From Chloroflexota bacterium (GTDB lineage Bacteria; Chloroflexota; Anaerolineae; Aggregatilineales; Aggregatilineaceae), in assembly GCA_016234525.1 (NCBI GenBank), contig JACRBK010000199.1:1-16313 (forward strand): 16,313 bases of DNA. The letters are read 5' to 3'. Of the stretch, positions 7,131 through 14,186 are shown piece after piece (positions within the stretch are counted from its first letter, which is position 1; each line of letters opens with the position of its first letter). A model generated the notes under the pieces. The model was given only the letters and a program-made list of their open reading frames with translations. It did no database searches and had not been told where the DNA came from. A program made the translations under genes and the position numbers.

Positions 7131-7817
7131 TTATCCCTCAACAGGAACATTGATCATCAGCGGGCCGCCGTGCCGCCGGATCGCTTCCAGGATCGCCTCA
7201 ACACTCAGGTTTACAGCGGCGGGGGCATCACTGACCGGCAGCGGAATCACAAAGTCAGTTTGGGGGGCCGTAGACGCAATCACGGTCCCCTTTTCACACA
7301 ATACCCGCAACTGCGCTCCACCATCATCGCTCAGCCGCTCGGCTTCCCAAACCCGTTGGGACTGCACCCCGACCTGCTCTAACGCATGAAACACCCGGTC
7401 AACAAAATCATCGGCATTGCTGTACAGGTCGGCCAACACGCGCGCCTGCTCAAACCGATCCCAGGTGGTATAGATGAATGCAAAAGAGCGTTTCGTTGGA
7501 TTGAGAACCGGAGGGTCTTTGCGGCTCAGTTCACCAAGCTGCAACTTATAATAAAGCTCATCCGCACGCGCGTGATCGACCTCTTCAGGCAGCAGATCGC
7601 GGCGGCGCGCCAGTTCTATCCCGGTGCGCCGGGCATAAAAATGGATGCCGCCGTTCAACTCGTGAAAAGCATGGCTTAGAAAAAAGGCCGCGTATTCGGC
7701 ATGAATCCCCTGAGGAGCGCGCCCTTGTGGGACACGATACCAGTGTTCGCGCAATGCTTTTTCAAGATCGCGCTTACGCCGGATAACCCCTACCAGAACA
7801 CGATCCTCAGGGTACAC
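7131..7817 (-). CDS. Uncharacterised 228-residue protein between the PLP enzyme and ssnA
   Basis: I do not recognise a characterised family. The GTG at 7817 is the first usable start after an upstream stop. The N-terminal half is basic and aromatic: VGVIRRKRDLEKAL (9-22), WYRVPQGRAP (26-35), an AFFLSHAFHELNGGIHFYA segment, and RRRDLLPEEVDHARADELYY. It ends with FAFIYTTWDRFEQA. This could be a small nucleic-acid- or nucleotide-binding fold. The C-terminal half has a DFVDRVFHALEQVGV helix and the strand QLRVLCEKGTVIAS, loosely resembling a degenerate restriction-endonuclease-like domain. No signal peptide or membrane segment. It starts 19 nt after the PLP-enzyme stop and ends one base before ssnA, so it is almost certainly cotranslated with the catabolic genes. 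Function open. Confidence 0.8.
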   Translation of the reverse strand: MYPEDRVLVGVIRRKRDLEKALREHWYRVPQGRAPQGIHAEYAAFFLSHAFHELNGGIHFYARRTGIELARRRDLLPEEVDHARADELYYKLQLGELSRKDPPVLNPTKRSFAFIYTTWDRFEQARVLADLYSNADDFVDRVFHALEQVGVQSQRVWEAERLSDDGGAQLRVLCEKGTVIASTAPQTDFVIPLPVSDAPAAVNLSVEAILEAIRRHGGPLMINVPVEG

Positions 7818-7836
7818 AGCCTGCTTTCCAGATAAA

Positions 7837-9240
7837 CTAGAGTTTCTGCGTGGCGCGATATTCTAACAGCCGGGCGTTAATGTCTTGAACACGGTGCTGT
7901 TCGGCTTCCCACCAGGCGGAACTTTTCTGCGCGTCGAGTTCTTCGACGGACTTACCCTGCTGCTCAACCCAAGTGTAATACTTAAGATTGTGCCAGCGCG
8001 CGCGGTTGTCAGGCGTTCCATCGAAAATCCAGTCAGTTTTGAGACCATGGAACAGGCTGCGCACGCGGGCCACCGCTTCGGCCTGATCAACCACACCATA
8101 ATCGCGACGCATATCTTGCATCACACTGCCATAACGGTCGAGGCCGTCCGTCGCTATCGTAACAACGAGATCGTCTTTGCCAAAGCCGTAGTGTTTGGCG
8201 GCTTTAATGGCCCCGTAAATGTTGCAGATGCTGCTGATACCAACACGAGTTTTGAGATAGTCCACCGTTTGCTGCGGAACACCGAGTTTATCCGAAAGGG
8301 CTTTGAGACCACCTTCGTCGGCGAAAAGCTGCAAACCGAGTTTGCAGTCAATGTCGTCGATGCACATGACTGCGTCCATATTGTTGACATTGTGAATCCA
8401 GGTGACGTGTTTATCACCGATACCCTGAATATCGTGACTGCCATAACCATTGATCGCCAGGGTGGGGCATTGGATCGGTTCCAGGCCGACGATCTTGTGA
8501 TCATGCCATTCTTGTTTGAGACGATCGGCGGCGGCAATCGTGCCCGCGCTGCCCATCGCCGAAGTGTAGGCCGACACTTTACCGCTGCCGATGCCCTGCT
8601 CCGCGAGTTCTTTCGCCAGATCAATGATCGTATTGCCGGTCACGTAATAATGGAAACGATAGTTACCCATCACTTCGAACTGGTTCATGATACGGGCTTT
8701 GGGATCAGCGGCGCTCAGTTCGTGAGTCTTGTCGTAGATTTCCTTCACGTTGCTTTCGGAACCAGGCGTTTTGATAATCTGCGCGCCGAAGCTCTCGATC
8801 ATTTCGAAGCGTTCGCGGCTCATACCCTGCGGCAGAATCACGATACTTTTGCAGCCCATACGCCCGGCCACATACGCACCGCCGATGCCATAATTGCCCG
8901 TCGAGGGCCAGACCATCGTATGTTCCCAGGGGGAGACTTCGCCAAACAATTCTTTTTCGATCAATACTGAATATGTCGCGCCCACTTTGTGGCTGCGCGT
9001 GGGAAAGTGGATGCTGGTGAGTACTGCAATCGGTGTATCCACCCCAGTGAGTTCGGGCGGAAGCACAACATACTGAATTTTATTGTTGAAGTCGCGCCAT
9101 GAAATGTTAAAAAGGTTAATCGAAGCCAGCGGGTCTTTGGTCCGCGCTTCGTTTGCTTTGGCTCGAATTTCAGGATCGATCAAATGCGGGTGAAGCATCT
9201 CTTCAAAAGTCGGGCCGGTGATCAATTTTCTTTCTGACAC
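7837..9240 (-). CDS. Fold-type-II PLP-dependent enzyme of unknown substrate (cysteine synthase/threonine dehydratase superfamily)
   Basis: 467 residues. The probable PLP lysine is K85 in TRSHKVGATYS. WPSTGNYGIGGAYVAGRMGC (111-130) is the asparagine-loop/phosphate region, with SRERFEMIESFGAQI (141-155) after it. TSAMGSAGT (226-234) is the glycine-rich phosphate cup. It carries a long N-terminal arm (about 70 residues before the fold) and a long C-terminal tail with YYTWVEQQGKSVEELDAQ. It is clearly neither YgeX nor a standard cysteine synthase. The GTG at 9240 is preferred over the ATG at 9261 because GGAG lies 8 nt before it and none precedes the ATG. A strong hairpin (9272-9308) lies just upstream. 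Its neighbours suggest an ammonia-lyase or beta-elimination step on an amino acid released from a ureide, which is inference. Confidence 0.85.
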   Translation of the reverse strand: MSERKLITGPTFEEMLHPHLIDPEIRAKANEARTKDPLASINLFNISWRDFNNKIQYVVLPPELTGVDTPIAVLTSIHFPTRSHKVGATYSVLIEKELFGEVSPWEHTMVWPSTGNYGIGGAYVAGRMGCKSIVILPQGMSRERFEMIESFGAQIIKTPGSESNVKEIYDKTHELSAADPKARIMNQFEVMGNYRFHYYVTGNTIIDLAKELAEQGIGSGKVSAYTSAMGSAGTIAAADRLKQEWHDHKIVGLEPIQCPTLAINGYGSHDIQGIGDKHVTWIHNVNNMDAVMCIDDIDCKLGLQLFADEGGLKALSDKLGVPQQTVDYLKTRVGISSICNIYGAIKAAKHYGFGKDDLVVTIATDGLDRYGSVMQDMRRDYGVVDQAEAVARVRSLFHGLKTDWIFDGTPDNRARWHNLKYYTWVEQQGKSVEELDAQKSSAWWEAEQHRVQDINARLLEYRATQKL

Positions 9241-9271
9241 AGTAGAGTCTCCTGATAACATTGATTATGCT

Positions 9272-9308
9272 GGGCGTCCGGCAGTACAAAACTGCCGGAC
9301 TGTTGCCC
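9272..9308. repeat. Strong inverted repeat between the coiled-coil gene and the PLP-enzyme gene
   Basis: Perfect 10-bp arms GTCCGGCAGT (9276-9285) and ACTGCCGGAC (9291-9300) enclose the loop ACAAA. Outer GGGC (9272-9275) and GCCC (9305-9308) can extend the stem past a 4-nt bulge. No U-run follows on the minus RNA, so it is not a standard terminator. Possible roles are an RNA-processing or stability hairpin, a weak terminator, an operator, or a dispersed palindrome. Confidence 0.6.
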
Positions 9309-9327
9309 TTACCATGAAATTTGACGA

Positions 9328-9576
9328 TCAAGAATTCTCATCGTCCAGCGCGATCTGCTGTTCGAGTTCCCTGATCTGGTTGTGTATCTCGTCACGACGA
9401 CGCGCCAGTTCGCGATAATGGTCCAGGTCGCTGGCTGACATGTGATCGGTGCCTCCTTGATGCAATTCAAGCAGGCCGTCAATTTCTTCGTCTAACGCCT
9501 CATAGGCTAAGACAAGGCGCTGGTATTCCTGCACACGGTTTACATCCGCGCTTCCGGGTGGAGGATTATCTGACAT
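9328..9576 (-). CDS. Small coiled-coil protein (82 residues)
   Basis: The ATG at 9576 has GAGGAG about 10 nt upstream. The start lies inside the last 40 bases of the upstream glycosyltransferase gene (overlap 9612-9576 is avoided: the glycosyltransferase stops at 9612, leaving a 35-nt gap). The protein is highly charged, with two predicted amphipathic helices: about residues 14-41 (VQEYQRLVLAYEALDEEIDG) and 49-77 (SDLDHYRELARRRDEIHNQI). They are separated by a Gly/His-rich turn HQGGTDH. This looks like a short antiparallel coiled-coil hairpin. No signal peptide, membrane segment or cysteine. Short charged proteins of this kind are common in Chloroflexota, but no specific function can be given. 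The tight spacing suggests cotranscription with the glycosyltransferase. Confidence 0.65.
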   Translation of the reverse strand: MSDNPPPGSADVNRVQEYQRLVLAYEALDEEIDGLLELHQGGTDHMSASDLDHYRELARRRDEIHNQIRELEQQIALDDENS

Positions 9577-9611
9577 GGCTACTGCGCTCCTCAAACCTGG
9601 CAGCCCGGCGA

Positions 9612-10625
9612 TCAACGCGCCGCGCCGCTGCCCAAAGCCCCCTCCGCGCCTGAAACCGCGCCGCTCCCGGCTGCGCCTGTTTCCGGCTTTTCTTCCCAGA
9701 TTTCAGCCACGATATACAACGGACGCTGGCGCACTTCGTCATAGATACGCGCCACATACTGCCCCATGATGAAGAAGAAAAACAACTGGAACGAACTGAC
9801 CAGCAGCACTACCACCAACGTGGTCGCCTGCCCTTCAAACTGAAGTTCGCTGCCCGACAGCCGCAAGATCGCCACCACCGGGATCGCCAATATCGCCAAC
9901 AACGCCAGCAGCAAACTGGCATAGATCGTTACCTGGAGCGGGAAATAAGAGAACCCGGTGATAGCATCCATCGCAAAACGCATCATCTTCTTAAAGGTAT
10001 ACTTGGTCTTGCCGATCTTCCGTTCCTGCCGCACATATTCCACACCCGTCTGCCGGAAGCCCACCCAACTGGTCATGCCTCGGATAAAACGGTTGTGTTC
10101 GCGCATGGTATTCACTGCGTTCACCACCTGGCGATCCATCAGGCGAAAATCGCCTGTATCTACCGGGATATGAACATCGGTGATCCGATAAATAAGGCGG
10201 TAAAACATCTTGGCGGTGGTCTTTTTGAACCAGGTTTCGCCCAGCCGCTCGGCACGTACTGCGTAAACGACATGATAACCTTCGCGCCACTTGGCGAGCA
10301 GGTCGAGGATCACTTCGGGAGGGTCTTGTAGATCGGCATCAATGATCACGACTGCATCACCACGCGCATGATCCATGCCCGCCGTGACGGCGCTCGAATG
10401 ACCAAAATTGCGCGCGAAGTTGACCACACGCACGCGGGGATCGCGCTCGTGTACGGCGTGCATTTCATCAGCGGATCGATCCCGGCTGCCATCATTGATC
10501 ATGATCAGTTCCCAGGAATCGCCAGTACTATCCATCACCGCTGCGACACGCCGGTATAATTCGTCAATGTTGCCTTCTTCATTAAACACAGGCGCAATGA
10601 CCGAAATCACGGGTTTTTCGCTCAT
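9612..10625 (-). CDS. GT2-family polyprenyl/dolichyl-phosphate sugar synthase (GtrB/DPM1-like)
   Basis: 337 residues. The GT-A domain has SVIAPVFNEEGNIDELYRR (8-26), NDGSRD (44-49) for nucleotide binding and IDADLQDPPE (95-104) as the metal-binding D-x-D. DTGDFRLMDR (156-165) and the ERKIGKTKYTFKKM loop (201-214) follow. Two membrane helices lie at about 228-255 and 268-292. The C-terminal 26 residues are an Ala/Gly/Ser-rich tail of unusual composition. Family members move a sugar from UDP/GDP-sugar to a polyprenyl phosphate at the cytosolic membrane face, making donors for GT-C enzymes such as the one at the left edge. The ATG at 10625 has GAGGAG 4 nt upstream; a TTG four codons earlier lies inside that site. 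It interrupts an otherwise catabolic gene run. Confidence 0.9.
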   Translation of the reverse strand: MSEKPVISVIAPVFNEEGNIDELYRRVAAVMDSTGDSWELIMINDGSRDRSADEMHAVHERDPRVRVVNFARNFGHSSAVTAGMDHARGDAVVIIDADLQDPPEVILDLLAKWREGYHVVYAVRAERLGETWFKKTTAKMFYRLIYRITDVHIPVDTGDFRLMDRQVVNAVNTMREHNRFIRGMTSWVGFRQTGVEYVRQERKIGKTKYTFKKMMRFAMDAITGFSYFPLQVTIYASLLLALLAILAIPVVAILRLSGSELQFEGQATTLVVVLLVSSFQLFFFFIMGQYVARIYDEVRQRPLYIVAEIWEEKPETGAAGSGAVSGAEGALGSGAAR

Positions 10626-10670
10626 ACCACTCCTCAAGACCCTGCGAGAACCAACTCTATTTTACATCCG

Positions 10671-10702
10671 ATCCGTAAATTATGCCGGGAGCAGCACCCC
10701 GG
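10671..10702. repeat. Second copy of the ATCCGTAAATT-flanked GC hairpin
   Basis: ATCCGTAAATTATG followed by the short stem CCGGG (10685-10689) and CCCGG (10698-10702) mirrors the element at 1989-2023 (ATCCGTAAATTTAC, then GGGCGCGG and CCGCGCCC). In both, the element lies just downstream of a minus-strand gene stop and upstream of the next start. The hairpin is weak and has only a short A/T stretch after it on the minus RNA, so termination is possible but not convincing. Confidence 0.4.
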
Positions 10703-10706
10703 AATT

Positions 10707-11966
10707 TTATTTAAAGACCGGCAAATTCAGAGCCGCCCGAATTTTTTCGACCTCTTCGATATCCGGCACGACCGGATACCCGGCTCCCGCGACGCGCATG
10801 GCGCTGCGAATGTCTTTCAGACCGCTGCCAGTCACGAGCAGAACGACTCGTTCATCGGGGCGGACATGCCCCTCTGACATCGCCGCGCGAACACCCGCAT
10901 AAACTGCCGCGCCTGCCGGTTCGGCAAACACGCCGCTCAGCCGCGCCAATACGGGGATGCCGTCCAGAATGTCCTGATCCGGCACAGACACAAACGCGCC
11001 CTTCGTTTCACGCACGGCGCGCACTGCTTTCACGCCGTCATGCGGCAGGTCGGAGGAAATGCTATCGGCGACGGTTTGCGCATTAATTGGCTGCATCGTA
11101 GCAGGATCGCCGCCGCGCTTCCAAACATCATAACAGGCGGCGCTGCCTGCTGCCTGCACCCCGATCAAACGCGGCATCCGGTTGATCCAGCCCAATTCGA
11201 GCAGATCACGGAAACCTTTATGCACCCCGCTGATGATGTTGCCATCACCTACGCTGACGACAACCACATCAGGGGCCTGCCAGCTCAACTGCTCAGCGAT
11301 TTCGAAGGAGACGGTCTTTTTGCCTTCCAGCGTATAGGGATTCATGCCCGTATTGCGGTTATACCACCCGTAACGCTCCGACGCAGCGACAGCTAAATCA
11401 AACGCTGCATCGTAGTTCCCCTGGACCAGCATCACTTTCGCGCCGTAGATCAGTAACTGCGCGATCTTGGCTTCAGGTGCCGACGCGGGAACAAAGATCA
11501 CCGCCGGTAAACCAACACTCGCGGTTAATCCGGCCAGTGCTGCCGCCGCGTTGCCGGTGCTAGCCGTGGTCATCACCTGAATGCCTTCCGCCATTGCGCG
11601 GGCGGTTACCAGGGCACTCGCCCTGTCTTTAAGCGAACCGGTCGGGTTGCGCCCGTCGTCCTTCACCCAAACATGATTCAGCCCCAGGTGTTCCGCTAAT
11701 CGCGGCGATTGATAAAGCGGCGTCCCGCCCACCATCATAGGCGGAACTTTGGCATCCGCCGCCAGTGGCAGCAGCGAACGGTAGCGCCAGATCGAGGAGT
11801 CGGGATTACGTTCAATCGTTTCACGCGGCACGGCGCGGCGCAGCGCGTCATAGTCGTAGAGAACATCGAGTGTACCGACATGCCCGCAAACCGGGCAAGT
11901 GTACTTCACTTCGTCAGGGCGGTAGGTTCGCCCGCAGATGACACAACGCAGTTCAGAAACGAACAT
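10707..11966 (-). CDS. thrC: Threonine synthase-like PLP enzyme with N-terminal zinc ribbon
   Basis: 419 residues. The N-terminus has two CxxC knuckles (C8/C11 and C24/C27), a rubredoxin-like zinc ribbon seen in archaeal/bacterial class threonine synthases. The fold-type-II core carries KDDGRNPTGSLKDRAS (102-117) with PLP lysine K113, TASTGNAAAALAGL (134-147) and a VVVSVGDGNIISGVHKGF segment as phosphate cup. Threonine synthase converts O-phosphohomoserine to threonine. The position 15 nt downstream of carbamate kinase (GGGGGA ribosome site before the ATG at 11966) and among ureide-catabolism genes raises the alternative that it acts as a lyase on a related amino acid. The fold assignment is firm; the substrate is less so. 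Confidence 0.82.
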   Translation of the reverse strand: MFVSELRCVICGRTYRPDEVKYTCPVCGHVGTLDVLYDYDALRRAVPRETIERNPDSSIWRYRSLLPLAADAKVPPMMVGGTPLYQSPRLAEHLGLNHVWVKDDGRNPTGSLKDRASALVTARAMAEGIQVMTTASTGNAAAALAGLTASVGLPAVIFVPASAPEAKIAQLLIYGAKVMLVQGNYDAAFDLAVAASERYGWYNRNTGMNPYTLEGKKTVSFEIAEQLSWQAPDVVVVSVGDGNIISGVHKGFRDLLELGWINRMPRLIGVQAAGSAACYDVWKRGGDPATMQPINAQTVADSISSDLPHDGVKAVRAVRETKGAFVSVPDQDILDGIPVLARLSGVFAEPAGAAVYAGVRAAMSEGHVRPDERVVLLVTGSGLKDIRSAMRVAGAGYPVVPDIEEVEKIRAALNLPVFK

Positions 11967-11981
11967 TCATTCCCCCTGAGG

Positions 11982-12935
11982 TTAGGCTGGCACAATCAAT
12001 GTGCCGGTTTCGCCACGCAGCGCCCGGCCAATATTTTCGGGATTGGTAATGATGGCCTGCGGGCCGCCTTTTTCGATAAAGTCCACAATCGCTTCGATCT
12101 TCGGGTACATGCTGCCCGGCTTAAAATGCCCTTCGGCCATATACTGGCGCGCCTCGGTCAGGGTCATCTTTAGCAGATTTTTCTGGTCTGGTGTGCCAAA
12201 GTTGATCGCTACCTGCGCCACACCAGTCGAGATCATAAACAGGTCGGCTTTCAACCCCGCAGCCAACAGGCTGGTTCCGCGATCTTTATCGATGACCGCA
12301 TTCACACCCTTGAGATTGCCCTTCTCATCGCGAACGACCGGAATGCCACCGCCGCCGGTACAGATCACGACAAAATTTTTCTCGACCAGGGTGTTAATCG
12401 CGTCAAGTTCGATAATCTCAATCGGCATAGGCGAAGCTACCACGCGGCGATACCCGCGCCCAGCATCCTCAACCACCGTCCACCCCTGGTCAATAAACTT
12501 TTGACCTTCCTCAGGAGTCATAAAACCGCCGATTGGTTTGTCGGGCTTTACGAACGCCTGATCATGCCGATCTACCAGCACTTGTGTCACCACCGTGACC
12601 ACGCCGCGGCGGATGCCCGTCAGACGCAGTTGGTTATCCAACGCCTGCTGGAGCATATACCCAATGCTGCCCTGCGTATCCGCCCCGATCAGGTCCATCG
12701 GGGTGGTGTGTATTCCTTCAGTCTGCGCGGCTAACTCGTTGCGGCGCAAGATAAATCCGACCTGGGGACCATTGCCGTGCGTGACGACCACGCGCCATCC
12801 CTGACGGATCATTTCGACAATGTGTTTGGACGTTTCATAAACGGCCTGCCACTGGTATTCAACGGCCTGTTTGGTCTTGTCTAGAATAAGTGAATTGCCG
12901 CCAATGGCGATTACGGCAGTTTTTGCTGATGGCAT
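11982..12935 (-). CDS. arcC: Carbamate kinase
   Basis: 317 residues, full length. Carbamate kinase makes ATP from carbamoyl phosphate and ADP, releasing carbamate that falls apart to ammonia and CO2. Visible motifs are AIGGNSL (10-16), VTHGNGPQVG (51-60), TGGGGIPV in the middle, and AVIDKDRGTSLLAAGL, the usual amino-acid-kinase-fold signatures. No arginine deiminase gene is next to it, so carbamoyl phosphate presumably comes from the two transcarbamylases upstream rather than from the classic arginine deiminase pathway; YqeA plays this part in the E. coli urate cluster. The ATG at 12935 has AGAGGA about 10 nt upstream. The 167-nt leader contains the alternative hairpins at 13011-13054. Confidence 0.95.
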   Translation of the reverse strand: MPSAKTAVIAIGGNSLILDKTKQAVEYQWQAVYETSKHIVEMIRQGWRVVVTHGNGPQVGFILRRNELAAQTEGIHTTPMDLIGADTQGSIGYMLQQALDNQLRLTGIRRGVVTVVTQVLVDRHDQAFVKPDKPIGGFMTPEEGQKFIDQGWTVVEDAGRGYRRVVASPMPIEIIELDAINTLVEKNFVVICTGGGGIPVVRDEKGNLKGVNAVIDKDRGTSLLAAGLKADLFMISTGVAQVAINFGTPDQKNLLKMTLTEARQYMAEGHFKPGSMYPKIEAIVDFIEKGGPQAIITNPENIGRALRGETGTLIVPA

Positions 12936-13010
12936 AGTCTGTTTTTCCTCTTTTAGTCTATTTTGAATAGTACGGTCTCATTTAAGTTTTTTTGCCAGCC
13001 AATAATTTGG

Positions 13011-13054
13011 GATAGGAAAGCCGATCCCCCTATCATACGTGGTTGATCGGCTTT
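13011..13054 (-). promoter_or_regulatory. Pair of overlapping, mutually exclusive hairpins in the carbamate kinase leader
   Basis: Perfect 10-bp arms AAAGCCGATC (13017-13026) and GATCGGCTTT (13045-13054) form one hairpin with an 18-nt loop. A second inverted repeat, GATAGG (13011-13016) with CCTATC (13029-13034), has one arm in the loop of the first. The 3' arm of the first, in minus-RNA order, lies in the loop of the second. With no linker between them a full pseudoknot is sterically unlikely, so they should compete. Only three U residues follow the large stem on the minus RNA. Attenuator, stability element or weak terminator are all possible. Confidence 0.45.
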
Positions 13055-13102
13055 TCAAATCAATACACACGCGATCCCAAATTTACGCGCTCGATCAAAT
13101 CC

Positions 13103-14083
13103 TTAGCGCATCGTCAGCGCCATAACCGCCTTCTGGACATGCAGACGGTTTTCGGCTTCATCATAAGCGGCGCTCTGCGGGCCATCGATCACAGCATCGG
13201 TTACTTCGATATTCCGATCAGCAGGCAGGCAGTGCATATAAATCGCGGTGGGATTCGCCAGGGCCATCCGGCGTTCGTCGGCAATCCAATCGGTATATTT
13301 CTTGGCAATGCGGCCTGATTCTTCCATGTCGGTGGTGGTCATGGTCGCGCCCCAACTCTTGGGATACACCACGTCCGCACCCGTAAAGCCAGCGTCGAAG
13401 TTATCCATCACCTCAAAACTGCCGCCGGACTTTTTCGCGTTCGCGCGGGCCAGTTCTTCAATCTCTGGCATCAGCTTAAATTCCGGCGGGCGAGTCAGGC
13501 GGACATTCATGCCAAAACGAGTCGCCAGGGTGATCAGGCTTTGCGGAACCGAGAGAGGTTTCTGATAGCTGGACGCATAGGCCCACGACATATTAAGGGT
13601 CTTGCCCCGCACATCACGCCCAAAGGTTTCAAAAACCGTCATCATATCGGCTAACGCCTGAAACGGGTGATACCAATCGCACTGCATATTCAATACCGGC
13701 ACGCGGCTGTATTTTGCCACATCGCGGATATACGCATTGCCTACGCCCCAATCGACCTGGCGGATCGCGATCCCGTCGCAATAACGCCCGACAATCTCAC
13801 CGATTTCTTTGGCGGTGTCACCGTGCGAAATCTGCGTGGTGCGGCTTTCAATGAACTGCGCATGACCGCCCAACTGCGCCATACCCGCTTCGAAACTGAT
13901 ACGAGTGCGCGTGCTGGAAAAGAAGAACATCATCGCCAATACTTTGTCACGCAGCAGGGCATGAGATTCACCCAGGGCGCGTTTGCGTTTGAGGTCGAAT
14001 GCGACCTCAAAAATCGTGTTAACTTCGTCGTCTGTCCACTCGTCAGGCGTGATCATGTCACGACCAGCAAGATAGGTTTGCAT
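13103..14083 (-). CDS. Knotted-type carbamoyltransferase (AOTCase/SOTCase/YgeW clade)
   Basis: 326 residues. The carbamoyl-phosphate site is SSTRTR (56-61), RQVD (108-111), HPFQ (139-142) and HCLPADRN (284-291). PLSVPQ (176-181), in MSWAYASSYQKPLSVPQ, matches the proline-rich knot loop of YgeW-type enzymes. YPKSWGA (240-246), DERRMALAN (269-277) and the end AENRLHVQKAVMAL match N-acetyl/N-succinylornithine transcarbamylases. It therefore belongs to the trefoil-knotted branch, but sits between subfamilies, and its amino-group substrate cannot be named. It is shorter than E. coli YgeW (about 396 residues). ATG at 14083; a hairpin spacer separates it from the upstream ATCase-like gene. With carbamate kinase next, a catabolic direction (phosphorolysis of a ureido compound) is more likely than arginine synthesis, by inference. 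Confidence 0.85.
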   Translation of the reverse strand: MQTYLAGRDMITPDEWTDDEVNTIFEVAFDLKRKRALGESHALLRDKVLAMMFFFSSTRTRISFEAGMAQLGGHAQFIESRTTQISHGDTAKEIGEIVGRYCDGIAIRQVDWGVGNAYIRDVAKYSRVPVLNMQCDWYHPFQALADMMTVFETFGRDVRGKTLNMSWAYASSYQKPLSVPQSLITLATRFGMNVRLTRPPEFKLMPEIEELARANAKKSGGSFEVMDNFDAGFTGADVVYPKSWGATMTTTDMEESGRIAKKYTDWIADERRMALANPTAIYMHCLPADRNIEVTDAVIDGPQSAAYDEAENRLHVQKAVMALTMR

Positions 14084-14144
14084 AAAATAATCCTCTTCTA
14101 CGCTCTGAAATACTACCTTCTAAAATGCCTTACAGATGATTTGG

Positions 14145-14174
14145 TGAGGCAGAGCGGCTAATCACCCTGCCTCA
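14145..14174. other. Inverted repeat between the two transcarbamylase genes
   Basis: Perfect 8-bp arms TGAGGCAG (14145-14152) and CTGCCTCA (14167-14174) with a 14-nt loop, starting 12 nt after the stop of the ATCase-like gene. No U-run follows on the minus RNA. It could be a 3'-end stability or processing hairpin that sets different levels for the two genes. Confidence 0.45.
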
Positions 14175-14186
14175 TCGGGTTCAACC

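Noticed and set aside
7885..8970. A 361-codon open frame on the plus strand, antisense to the PLP-enzyme gene
   Set aside because: It lies entirely opposite a gene with clear PLP-enzyme motifs, has no recognisable domain, and such long antisense frames arise from codon bias of the real gene.
13017..13054. Standard intrinsic terminator after the knotted transcarbamylase gene
   Set aside because: The stem is good, but only three U residues follow on the minus RNA and the loop is 18 nt; I list it as a regulatory hairpin instead.
13011..13054. H-type pseudoknot from the two interleaved inverted repeats
   Set aside because: The 10-bp stem leaves no linker nucleotides to cross its groove, so both full stems cannot form together.
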